NCBI RefSeq assembly: GCF_024704365.1
Contig: NZ_JAJDFY010000001.1
Location: 372,001 to 436,000, forward strand
Length of the DNA: 64,000 nt
Direction: 5' to 3'
Source of the DNA: Thermomonas sp. S9
GTDB lineage: Bacteria; Pseudomonadota; Gammaproteobacteria; Xanthomonadales; Xanthomonadaceae
The notes under the pieces are model-generated. The model was not told the origin of the DNA, did not search any database, and worked only from the letters and a program-made list of their open reading frames with translations. The position numbers and the translations under genes are program-made. Shown here one piece after another: positions 40,403 through 47,608 of the stretch (positions are counted from its first letter, which is position 1; the number at the start of each line of letters is the position of its first letter).

Positions 40403-41320
40403 ATGACGGAGTTTCTCGCTACCCTGCTGTACGCCCCCGCCTGGCTGGCGGCGCGCCTGCCGTGGCCGCTGCTGCGGGCGCTGGCCGACGCCCTGGCCTG
40501 GCTGTGGCTGCGTCTGGACGCGCGTGAGGCGCGGGTGGCGCGGCGCAATCTGGAGCTCATCCGCCCGTCCCTGGCACCCGCCGAACGTGAGCGTTTGCTG
40601 GGTGAAATCATGTGCACCACCACCCGCCAGGCGCTGGAAACCCTGCGGCTGTGGACACGCCCGCCCGCGCGCAATCTGGCCGATATCGTCGAAGTCCATG
40701 GCGAGGCGCTGTTCGATGCCGCTCTGCGCAGCGGACGTGGGCTGATCGTGGCCGCCCCGCACCTGGGCAATTGGGAGCTGCTGAACCAGTGGCTGGCGCA
40801 CAAGACCCCGCTGGCGATCCTGTACCGCCCGCCGGAGTCGGCGGTCGGCGAAGCCTTCCTGCGCCGCGCCCGCGCCCACGCCGGCGGGCAGGTGGAGCAG
40901 GTCCGCGCCGAGGCGGCGGGCGTGCGCACCCTGCTCAAGCGCCTGCAGAAGGGCGGCGTGGTCGGGATCCTGCCCGACCAGCAGCCGAAGGCCGGGGAGG
41001 GCGAGTTCGCGCCGTTCTTCGGCAAGCCGGCGCTGACCATGACCCTGCTCTCGCGGCTGGCCGCGCGCAGCGGGGCGCAGGTGCTGCTGGCCTGGTGTCG
41101 GCGCCTGCCGGGCAAGGGCGCTCCGCGCTTCACCCTGCACATCGCTTCAGCGCCGGCGCAGGTGGCGGATGCGGATCCGGCGCGCGCGGTGGCGGCCCTG
41201 AACGCTGCGCTGGAGGCGGCGATCGGGCAGGACTTCACCCAGTACCAGTGGACCTACAAGCGCTACACCCTGCGTCCGCCGGGCAGCGGCGAGGACAACC
41301 CCTACCGCGATCTGTACTGA
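40403..41320 (+). CDS. Lysophospholipid/lipid A acyltransferase (LpxL/HtrB family)
   Basis: The protein of about 305 residues has a single N-terminal hydrophobic segment and the LpxL-family motif GLIVAAPHLGNWEL (H-x4-E/N region). It also has LAILYRPPES, GGVVGILPDQQPKAGEGEF and the C-terminal QYQWTYKRY. Such enzymes add secondary acyl chains to lipid A from acyl-ACP at the inner membrane. Three in-frame ATGs lie within ten bases (40394, 40400, 40403). The last lies 7 nt after TACAAT, as expected for a leaderless start; the first would be inside the -10 box. Confidence 0.9.
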   Translation: MTEFLATLLYAPAWLAARLPWPLLRALADALAWLWLRLDAREARVARRNLELIRPSLAPAERERLLGEIMCTTTRQALETLRLWTRPPARNLADIVEVHGEALFDAALRSGRGLIVAAPHLGNWELLNQWLAHKTPLAILYRPPESAVGEAFLRRARAHAGGQVEQVRAEAAGVRTLLKRLQKGGVVGILPDQQPKAGEGEFAPFFGKPALTMTLLSRLAARSGAQVLLAWCRRLPGKGAPRFTLHIASAPAQVADADPARAVAALNAALEAAIGQDFTQYQWTYKRYTLRPPGSGEDNPYRDLY

Positions 41321-41333
41321 GCGCGCTGCGCCG

Positions 41334-42940
41334 TCAGCGCGGCTGATAGCGCAACGAATGAGCCGCCGGCGGCAGCGGGCGCTGCTGCGCCGGCAGGCCG
41401 AGCCAGACCTCGGCCGGCCACACCTGCAGCCAGCGCAGCCGCCATGGCTGCTGGAATAGCGGCGCGGGCGTCTGCGCGGGGTGACCGGATTCCACCACCA
41501 GCAGCCCTTGCGGATGCCGGCGCGCCCACTGCCGGGCGTCGGCCTCGTCCAGCGCCGCCACCGGCGTCTGCAGGCGACCGGCGAAGTGGAACTGCAGCTG
41601 ATAGACGCCCAGATAGCCCAGCGGGCGGCCCTGCCTGGCCGCGCTGGCCAGCACCTGCGCGGTCGGGGCCAGGTCGTACTGCGCGCGCAGCAGGGGGTTG
41701 CGGCGGCATGGAGCGTAGCCACCGCCAGCAGCAGCCCGGCCGCGTGCGCCGGCAGGCTGCGCCAGCGCCACAGGGCCACGCCGAGCAGGAGCAGCGCGAA
41801 GCCGGCCAGCGCTGCGCTGCGCTGCACTTCGGCGGGCAGCGGCGGCCAGCCGAAGTGCGCGGCCACCAGCAGTGCGCCCAGCGCCACCAGCAGCAGACCC
41901 GGCATCCAGCCCAGATGCGGCCGGCGCTCGGCGGCGGCCGCCAGCAGCAGCGCGAAGGCGGGGAAATCCGGCAGCAGGTAGTAGGCCTGCTTGCCGCTGA
42001 TCAGGCTGAACAGCAGCAGCACGCCGAGCAACCACATCCACGGCAGGCGCAGCGCCGGATCGCGCCACAGCGCCGGCACCTGCCGCCACCACCAGGCCTG
42101 CCACCACCACGGCGCCAGCAGCACCAGCAGCACCGGGAGATACCACCACCATGGCTCGGCGTGATCGAAGCTGTGCTGGATGCGCCCGGCGGTCTGGGTC
42201 ACCAGCAACGCATGCCGGTATTCGGGATCGCCCAGCAGCAGCGCCGGGAGCAGCCACAGCGCGAACAGCGCGATGCCGCCCAGCACCGCCAGCGTGGCGT
42301 TGCGCGCGAAGCGGCGGCCATCGGCGCGCGCCGCCGGATGCCACAGGCGCGCGGTGAGCAGCGGCACCCCCAGATGCAGCAGCGCCACCGGGCCCTTGGC
42401 CAGCAGGCCGAGCCCCACCGCCAGTGCCAGCCCGATCCAGCCCGGGCGCCAGCCATCGCCCTGGCGGCGGCACAGCGCCAGCAGCCCGCCCAGCACGGCT
42501 GCGGCCAGCGGCAGCTCGTACATCACCTGCCAGGAGAACAGCACGAAGTACCACAGCCCGACCATCACCCAGGCGGTGCCGGACGCGATGCGCGGACGCT
42601 GCGGCAGCAGCCGCTGCGCCAGCAGCCCGCTCTGCACGATCACCAGACCGGCCAGCAGCACCATCAGCAGGCGCGGCCAGACATCGCTCACGCCGCCCGC
42701 CGCCCAGCCGGCATGGATCAGCCACGGCAGCAGCGGGGTCTTGTGCGAATACGGCGCACCGTTGAACAGCGGCACCAGGTAGCTGCCGCGCGCCCACATT
42801 TCCCAGGCCACCGCCAGGGTGCGGGTGGAATACAGCGGCACCGGGCCGTGCAGGAAGATCGACGGCAGTGCGACCGTGAGCCAGGTCAGCAGCGGCAGGC
42901 GCAGGGCGCGCGCTGCGCGCAGTTCGTGCAGGAAGGACAT
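41334..42940 (-). CDS. ArnT/PMT-like family 39 glycosyltransferase, one frameshift
   Basis: The integral membrane protein of about 535 residues has some ten hydrophobic segments (for example LPWMWLLGVLLLFSLISG). Its start, LPSIFLHGPVPLYSTRTLAV and MWARGSYLVPLFNGAPYSHK, fits the first periplasmic loop of ArnT-type transferases, which use polyprenyl-phosphate sugars. The conserved ISGKQAYYLLPDFPA follows. A frame change near 41705 joins to LLRAQYDLAPTAQVL and a soluble C-terminal domain. It may decorate lipid A, as the adjacent convergent gene is a lipid A-type acyltransferase. TATCTT lies 6 nt before the ATG. Confidence 0.88.
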
Positions 42941-43013
42941 TGGGCAAAGATACTGCACAGGCTTGCGGCCTGGGCGACAATGGCGGCGATCCATCCGCGC
43001 AAGGAACCTTTCG

Positions 43014-44024
43014 ATGCCCGAACGCATCCTCGTCGTCGGCGGCGCCGGCTACATCGGCGCGCACATGGTCCAGCAGCTGGTGCGCGCGGGCTTCACGGTG
43101 GCGGTGGCCGACGATCTCTCCTCCGGCCGCCGCGAGGCGGTGCGCGGCGCCGAGCTGCACGTCGGCGACATCGGCGATGCCGCGTTCGTGGAGCGCCTGC
43201 TGCGCGAGGTGCGTCCGGCGGCGGTGATGCACTTCGCCAGCTTCATCCAGGTCGGCGAATCCATGGCCGACCCCGGCAAGTACTACCGCAACAACGTCGG
43301 CGCGACCCAGGTGCTGCTGGACGGCATGCGTGCGCACGCAATCACCCGCTTCATCTTCTCCTCCACCGCGGCGATCTTCGGCGATCCGCAGTACGTGCCG
43401 ATCGACGAGGCGCATCCGAAGGCGCCGATCAACCCCTACGGCCGCAGCAAGTGGTTCGTGGAGCAGATGCTGGAGGATTACGACCGCGCCTATGGCCTGA
43501 AGTCGGTCTGCCTGCGCTACTTCAACGCCGCCGGGGCCGATCCCGAGGGCGCGCTGGGCGAATGCCACGAGCCGGAAACCCACCTGATCCCGCTGGTGCT
43601 GCAGGTGGCGTCCAACCGGCGCGCGCACATCACCGTGTATGGCGAGGATTACCCCACCACCGACGGCACCTGCATCCGCGACTACATCCACGTCGAGGAC
43701 CTGTGCCAGGCGCATCTGCTGGCCCTGCGGCAACTGCTGGAAGGCGGGGAGAGCGCGCGCTACAACCTCGGCAATGGCAATGGCTATTCGGTGCGCGAGG
43801 TGATCGCCGCCGCGCGGCGCGTCACCGGGCATCCGATCCCGGTGCAGGCCGGCACGCGCCGGGCGGGTGACCCGCCGGTGCTGGTGGCCGATGCCAGTGC
43901 CGCGCGCCGCGCGCTCGGCTGGCAGCCGCGCTTCGCCGATCTGGAGACGATCGTCGCCCACGCCTGGGCGTGGGAGCGCAAGCACGCAGTGTGGTCGCGG
44001 GGCGATGTGCTGCCTCAAAAATAA
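43014..44024 (+). CDS. galE: UDP-glucose 4-epimerase
   Basis: The 336-residue extended SDR has an N-terminal Rossmann motif VVGGAGYIGAHMVQQL, catalytic Ser/Tyr/Lys in FSSTAAIFGD and YGRSKWFVEQML, and the epimerase segments CLRYFNAAGADPEG, YPTTDGTCIRDYIHV and NLGNGNGYSV. It interconverts UDP-glucose and UDP-galactose, feeding LPS or exopolysaccharide. AAGGAA precedes the ATG by 7 bp. It ends 11 bp before the target-site duplication of the miniature element. Confidence 0.94.
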   Translation: MPERILVVGGAGYIGAHMVQQLVRAGFTVAVADDLSSGRREAVRGAELHVGDIGDAAFVERLLREVRPAAVMHFASFIQVGESMADPGKYYRNNVGATQVLLDGMRAHAITRFIFSSTAAIFGDPQYVPIDEAHPKAPINPYGRSKWFVEQMLEDYDRAYGLKSVCLRYFNAAGADPEGALGECHEPETHLIPLVLQVASNRRAHITVYGEDYPTTDGTCIRDYIHVEDLCQAHLLALRQLLEGGESARYNLGNGNGYSVREVIAAARRVTGHPIPVQAGTRRAGDPPVLVADASAARRALGWQPRFADLETIVAHAWAWERKHAVWSRGDVLPQK

Positions 44025-44035
44025 AATGATTCGAA

Positions 44036-44195
44036 CTAAGGAAGGTCTGAACAACGCCATCCAGGCGTTGTCAGCCCACGCCGAGTCCGGTACAGGCCCG
44101 GACTCGGCTCACACGCATCCATCACTTGCGTGATGGATGCGTGGCCGGCCCTCCATGGCCGGCGGGAACCTCTGAGTTGATCAGAGGTTCCCTAA
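44036..44195. mobile_element. IS5-like MITE with CTAA target duplication
   Basis: A 152-bp insertion (44040-44191) has 15-bp imperfect terminal inverted repeats, GGAAGGTCTGAACAA on the left and the complement of GGAACCTCTGATCAA on the right (3 mismatches). It is flanked on both sides by CTAA (44036-44039 and 44192-44195), the 4-bp duplication type of the IS5 family, whose ends also begin GGAAGGT. It carries no gene. The interior is a chain of hairpins: 44047-44074, 44080-44108 (11-bp stem), 44113-44142 (13-bp stem), 44145-44164 and 44166-44192. It is therefore a non-autonomous element needing a transposase in trans. Confidence 0.75.
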
Positions 44196-44261
44196 CGTCC
44201 CCGCCTTCTGGCCAATGGGCTTCCATCGGCGTGCCGCGGGCGGAGGATTTCGCGAATCAGC

Positions 44262-44590
44262 GAGTGCGCAAGCCGCGCCGCGCGCCAGGTCGCGCCGGAC
44301 GGCGGTGCCTGGCCGGCGCTGTCGCCGAGGTACAAGCGGCGCAAGGACAAGCGGCGGCCCGGCCTGCCGATGCTGAAGGACGACGCCCCCATGCTCGGTG
44401 ACGGCCTGCACTACCAAGTGCCGCCTGGCGTGGGCGTGCTGTACCTGGGCACCAGCGTGCGCTATGGCGCCGCCCAGCACTTCGGTCATGGGGCATCCTG
44501 CCCTGCAACTGCTGGGCCTGTCCGCGGAGGACGGCGCCGAGCTGGTGACCATTGCCGAGGATCACGGGCGCGCGGTTGGGGGGGCTGATC
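44262..44590 (+). pseudogene. Phage virion morphogenesis (Mu gpG-like) fragment
   Basis: In one frame the translation reads RQVAPDGGAWPALSPRYKRR, then LGDGLHYQVPPGVGVLYLGT and SVRYGAAQHFGHG. This is the order seen in phage virion-morphogenesis/tail-completion proteins of Mu-like phages. After a shift near 44490 another frame gives LQLLGLSAEDGAELVTIAED, the usual C-terminus. The N-terminal half is absent or scrambled and no start is visible, so this is a decayed fragment starting about 70 bp from the MITE. Assignment rests on motif order only. Confidence 0.62.
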
Positions 44591-44660
44591 CGGCCACTGC
44601 CGGAACGGGAGCGCCGATTCCGAGCGTCAGGAGGCGACGGAGTGATGGTAGGATCGCGCC

Positions 44661-44888
44661 ATGGACCTGCTGGTCATCCTGCTGGTGTTGCTCCTCGCCG
44701 GGGGCGTGCATTCGGCCATCCACGGCGTGGTCAAGCCGCTGGCGGATCGCGCCTATCCCGCGGAGGCATCCTCGCCACCACCGCCCCCGTCGCCCGCAGC
44801 CACCGCCCGCCGTCGTCGCCGCCGCGTCTGGCTGGTGCTCGCGATCTGGATTCTCATCGGCAGTCTCATGCAGCTGTTCCCGCGCTGA
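44661..44888 (+). CDS. Small two-helix membrane protein of the prophage scrap
   Basis: The 75-residue protein has a first membrane helix (MDLLVILLVLLLAGGVHSAI), a proline- and arginine-rich middle (SSPPPPPSPAATARRRRRR) and a second helix (VWLVLAIWILIGSLMQLF). No family is recognised; it resembles small phage membrane proteins only in general character. TAGGAT lies exactly 6 nt before the ATG, matching the leaderless pattern seen at resident genes, so it could equally be a host gene. Confidence 0.5.
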   Translation: MDLLVILLVLLLAGGVHSAIHGVVKPLADRAYPAEASSPPPPPSPAATARRRRRRVWLVLAIWILIGSLMQLFPR

Positions 44889-44943
44889 CGCCGGCGTGCC
44901 CGGCGGAGGCCGGCCATGGTTGACCTGATCCCGCACGCGGGGC

Positions 44944-45657
44944 TCAACCGGCCAACGCCCGTGCTTGCATCACATTGCGTCTTGTCCCACGCCGCCTCGA
45001 TGCGCTGGCAGGCGGTCTCGAAGATCGCCGGGTCGATCTCCACACCGACGAACCGCCGCCCCGTCTGCAGGCAGGCCACGCCGGTGCTGCCGCTGCCCAT
45101 ATAGGGGTCGAGCACCACCTTGTCGATGCCCACGCGCGCGGTTTCGAGGCACCAGGCCATGACCGACACGGGTTTCTGGCTGACATGGTGACGGACGCGC
45201 TTGCCGTCCGCGCCATCATCCGCGCGCATCCGCCCCATCCAGAAATGCCGGACGATCACGCGCGGGTTGCGCCGGTTGGTCCACATGAACTCGGCATCGA
45301 CGAAACTCGCCGCCGGGCCATGCCCGCAGCTCTTGTCCCAGCACAGGAAGCGCCCGCCCTCGGGCAGCCGGGTCTTGTAGTGGTCGGCACCGAACAGCAC
45401 CACCGGCCTGTCACCGGCCGCCTGCGTCCACGGCCGCGGGTCGAACGGATCATCGTCGCCGATGATCCTATCCGTCTTGGCCACACATCCCGTCCATCCT
45501 TTCCCGCCTCCGCTGTGCTGGAATCCGATGCCATAGGGGGATCGCTCACCAGAGCATCCCATTCCGGCAGCGCGCCCGCCTGCAGCAGCGCAAGGCTGTC
45601 GCCGCAGTACAGGATGGCGCGGCCGCCGGCGAGCGTGCGGGTGGTCAGGTGTTGCAT
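44944..45657 (-). pseudogene. Phage-type DNA N4/N6 methyltransferase, frameshifted (copy 1)
   Basis: It starts MQHLTTRTLAGGRAILYCGD after a GGAGG element and runs to ALPEWDALVSDPP; one missing C at 45529-45534 then shifts into YGIGFQHSGGGKGWTG, restoring the catalytic DPPY motif. It continues through VVLFGADHYKTRLPEGGRF to VLDPYMGSGSTGVACLQTG, the AdoMet motif, and ends near IEAAWDKTQCD with no certain stop. The order DPPY then DPYMGSGST is that of beta-class phage adenine or cytosine-N4 methylases. The same frameshift is present in the duplicated copy, so it is probably older than the duplication rather than a random read error. Confidence 0.78.
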
Positions 45658-45686
45658 GCTGGTTTCCTCCGCATGTTTCCGTTGTC
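45305..45686. repeat. Direct repeat, copy 1 (5' part of methylase gene and upstream region)
   Basis: Positions 45305-45663 are identical to 46175-46533 (offset 870), including the same single-base defect in the DPPY codon region. The similarity continues with a few mismatches to about 45686/46556. It contains the first 115 or so codons of the methylase gene and its Shine-Dalgarno region. Confidence 0.93.
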
Positions 45687-45690
45687 CGCG

Positions 45691-45718
45691 TTGATGCCCG
45701 GGCGGGGTTGGCTATACT
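45691..45718 (+). promoter_or_regulatory. Sigma-70-like promoter, repeat copy 1
   Basis: TTGATG and TATACT are separated by 16 bp, with a GGGCGGGGTTGGC spacer that recurs in the second copy at 45940-45967 (TTGACG-16-TATACT, spacer GGGCGGGGTAGGC) and, diverged, at 46561-46589 (TTGCCG-17-TATGCT). All three face the plus strand. Predicted starts are near 45725, 45974 and 46596. Confidence 0.6.
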
Positions 45719-45755
45719 TGGTGCAAGGGCTGGCGGCAAAATCTCCCTCCATCCG

Positions 45756-45959
45756 GTGAGGGCAGACCTGGGGCCCAAAGGTTTCGTCGCCGGGCGCGGG
45801 AGTCCGGCGCGCCAGCCCCGCGAGGCGGTCCAGGTGCCGCCTCATTTCGAGGCGCAGGTGGAGGCGCGCGGCGACGAGCTGGCCGCCGCCTTCGGCCTGC
45901 TGCGGCAGAAGCTCGCGCAGGTGAAGGAAGCCGCCCGCTTTGACGCGCGGGCGGGGTAG
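45756..45959 (+). CDS. Putative small phage protein
   Basis: A 67-residue frame starts at GTG (RADLGPKGFVAGRG) and runs through PHFEAQVEARGDELAAAFGL and RQKLAQVKEAARFDARAG. The helical, charged pattern and codon use look coding, and it follows a promoter by about 30 bp, but there is no clear Shine-Dalgarno and I recognise no family. A TTG at 45708 would extend it into the promoter and is less likely. Confidence 0.4.
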   Translation: MRADLGPKGFVAGRGSPARQPREAVQVPPHFEAQVEARGDELAAAFGLLRQKLAQVKEAARFDARAG

Positions 45960-45967
45960 GCTATACT
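45940..45967 (+). promoter_or_regulatory. Sigma-70-like promoter, repeat copy 2, before tRNA-like element
   Basis: TTGACG-N16-TATACT is the best consensus promoter seen in the window. Its predicted start (about 45974) lies only four bases before the tRNA-like sequence. The spacer repeats that of the promoter at 45691-45718. Confidence 0.62.
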
Positions 45968-45977
45968 GAAAAATGCT

Positions 45978-46060
45978 GTGATGCGGTGTACCCCGATTGG
46001 CAAGGGGGTCGCCCGCCGCGCGGGTAGACGTACGCAGGTTCGATTCCTGTCCCGCATCAC
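45978..46060 (+). tRNA. tRNA-like element (anticodon uncertain, possibly degenerate)
   Basis: The 83-nt sequence is closed by a perfect 9-bp helix (GTGATGCGG / CCGCATCAC). It has a canonical T-arm (GCAGG-TTCGATT-CCTGT at 46034-46050) and a D-arm-like ACCCC-GATTGGCAAG-GGGGT containing the GG pair. The anticodon arm is irregular (CCC-GCCGCGC-GGG, no U33); read naively the anticodon would be CGC. It directly follows a strong promoter. It may be a phage tRNA, a decayed tRNA or a tRNA-mimic; functional charging is not supported by the anticodon loop. Confidence 0.42.
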
Positions 46061-46175
46061 AGTTTTCCATCAAGCACCACCGCCTCACCGCGCGCCACCA
46101 TCGAGCGCAGCGTATCGACTTCGATCATCCGCGACGCAGTGCGCACGATGTTCAGGCCGTTGCCACGGTAATCGA
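46057..46175 (-). pseudogene. C-terminal fragment of an unidentified phage protein
   Basis: The minus strand encodes DYRGNGLNIVRTASRMIEVD, then TLRSMVARGEAVVLDGKL and a stop. The segment is joined in frame to the truncated second methylase copy at 46175, exactly where the direct repeat ends, so the junction marks a deletion or recombination event. No family is recognised. Confidence 0.5.
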
Positions 46176-46527
46176 CTCGCCGCCGGGCCATGCCCGCAGC
46201 TCTTGTCCCAGCACAGGAAGCGCCCGCCCTCGGGCAGCCGGGTCTTGTAGTGGTCGGCACCGAACAGCACCACCGGCCTGTCACCGGCCGCCTGCGTCCA
46301 CGGCCGCGGGTCGAACGGATCATCGTCGCCGATGATCCTATCCGTCTTGGCCACACATCCCGTCCATCCTTTCCCGCCTCCGCTGTGCTGGAATCCGATG
46401 CCATAGGGGGATCGCTCACCAGAGCATCCCATTCCGGCAGCGCGCCCGCCTGCAGCAGCGCAAGGCTGTCGCCGCAGTACAGGATGGCGCGGCCGCCGGC
46501 GAGCGTGCGGGTGGTCAGGTGTTGCAT
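46175..46527 (-). pseudogene. Truncated DNA methyltransferase (copy 2)
   Basis: The first 115 or so codons of the methylase gene are repeated, including the same missing C before the DPPY tyrosine. The copy stops after SCGHGPAAS, where it is fused to an unrelated fragment. It lacks the DPYMGSGST AdoMet-binding half and cannot encode an active enzyme. Confidence 0.85.
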
Positions 46528-46556
46528 GCTGGATTCCTCCGCATGTTTCCGCTGCC
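46175..46556. repeat. Direct repeat, copy 2
   Basis: Partner of 45305-45686, same orientation, offset 870 bp. The identical core is 359 bp; the remaining 23 bp carry several substitutions, so the duplication boundary or later divergence lies upstream of the methylase start. Confidence 0.93.
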
Positions 46557-46594
46557 CGCTTTGCCGCGCGGGCTTAGGCGGGTTATGCTGTGTT

Positions 46595-47504
46595 TCATGG
46601 CCAGCGCATGGCGCCGTCCGGCTCATACCCGGAAGCGTTGCGGACGTTAGGCGCCGGGGCTGGCCATTTCCTCGCGCTCTTGAGCGACACCATGCGCCTT
46701 CCACGGCGCACTTCGAACACCCAGAGATACCTCACGCCATCGACCTGGTGACGCACAGCGATGGCCGGCGAGCCGTTGTCCGTCGTCCCCATCGGCTCGA
46801 TTGCCCCGTCGAGTATTGCGCGCGGTAAAAGGCGGTAGTCTGCCGATGTCACGGCAACCTGCCCCATACCGGCATCGATGCCGTCCGCGCCGTGCCGCCG
46901 CTCGATGTGGCGCACCTCGTCAGCGGCCACCGCCCAGTCGTATAGATCCCGCCCAAGCGCCTCGACGCCGGTCATGGCCGCGATGGACTCGGCCTCGGCG
47001 CTGGTCAGCAGCCCCATGGTGCGGTACGGCTCGGCGGCGCGCCCTTCGAGCACGGCCTGGGCGTAGCGCCGCACGGCCTCGCCCGTCTCCGGCTGGCTGC
47101 GCACGGCCAGCGCCAGCGCGTCGCGCGCGCCCGGCGGCACGCCGCCCATGTAGGCCTTGGCCAGCTCATAGGGCCAGGCCACGGTCTTGGCCGCGAGCGC
47201 CCGCACGGCATCGGCCACCGTCGCCCCCGGCTGATACCCCCACCCCTTGTCGATGCCCACCGGCTCGCCGGTCTTGGGGTCGATGGCGTCCCACCCCGGC
47301 GGCGGCTCGGTATAGCCGGGCTTGCCGCCCAGCAGTTCGGCGGTCTTGGGGCCGGCGGCGCCCACAACGCGGCAGCCGCAGCCCCAGCCGTTGGGCGGGT
47401 AATGCTGCTGCCAGAAGCGATGATCGGCGGGCAGGGTCAGGCCGTCCCAGGCCTTGTGCTGCAGGCGCGGATGCTCGGCCCCGAAGACGTGATCCCCATG
47501 CCGC
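46595..47504 (-). pseudogene. Mu F-like head morphogenesis protein with C-terminal BECR-type nuclease domain, N-terminus lost
   Basis: The preserved part reads FGAEHPRLQHKAWDGLTLPA, then WQQHYPPNGWGCGCRVVGAA, the Cys-containing hallmark of phage MuF/SPP1 gp7 minor head proteins. A Gly/Pro-rich linker with EPVGIDKGWGYQPG and a C-terminal domain (VRHIERRHG, VAVTSADYRLLPRAI, YLWVFEVRRGRRMVSL) follow. The latter has the pattern of the phage Barnase-EndoU-ColicinE5/RelE-like (PBECR) nucleases often fused to MuF. About 270 codons are open, but the N-terminal MuF half is missing or out of frame. No immunity gene is recognised. It sits at the right edge of the prophage scrap. Confidence 0.68.
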
Positions 47505-47608
47505 AGCCTGGATTTTCTGGCAAGCCTGACGGAGCAACTCGAGACGGAGGCCGACCGGACAGCGGTGGCCCTCGCGACCGGCCAACGCTCGACGGAACCC
47601 GCGTCGAG

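Noticed and set aside
46599-46665. A second tRNA-like fold with GGCCAGC/GCTGGCC ends and a TCCGG-CTCATAC-CCGGA arm
   Set aside because: It overlaps the coding end of the MuF-type gene and lacks a T-loop and D-arm; short stems of this kind arise easily in such GC-rich sequence.
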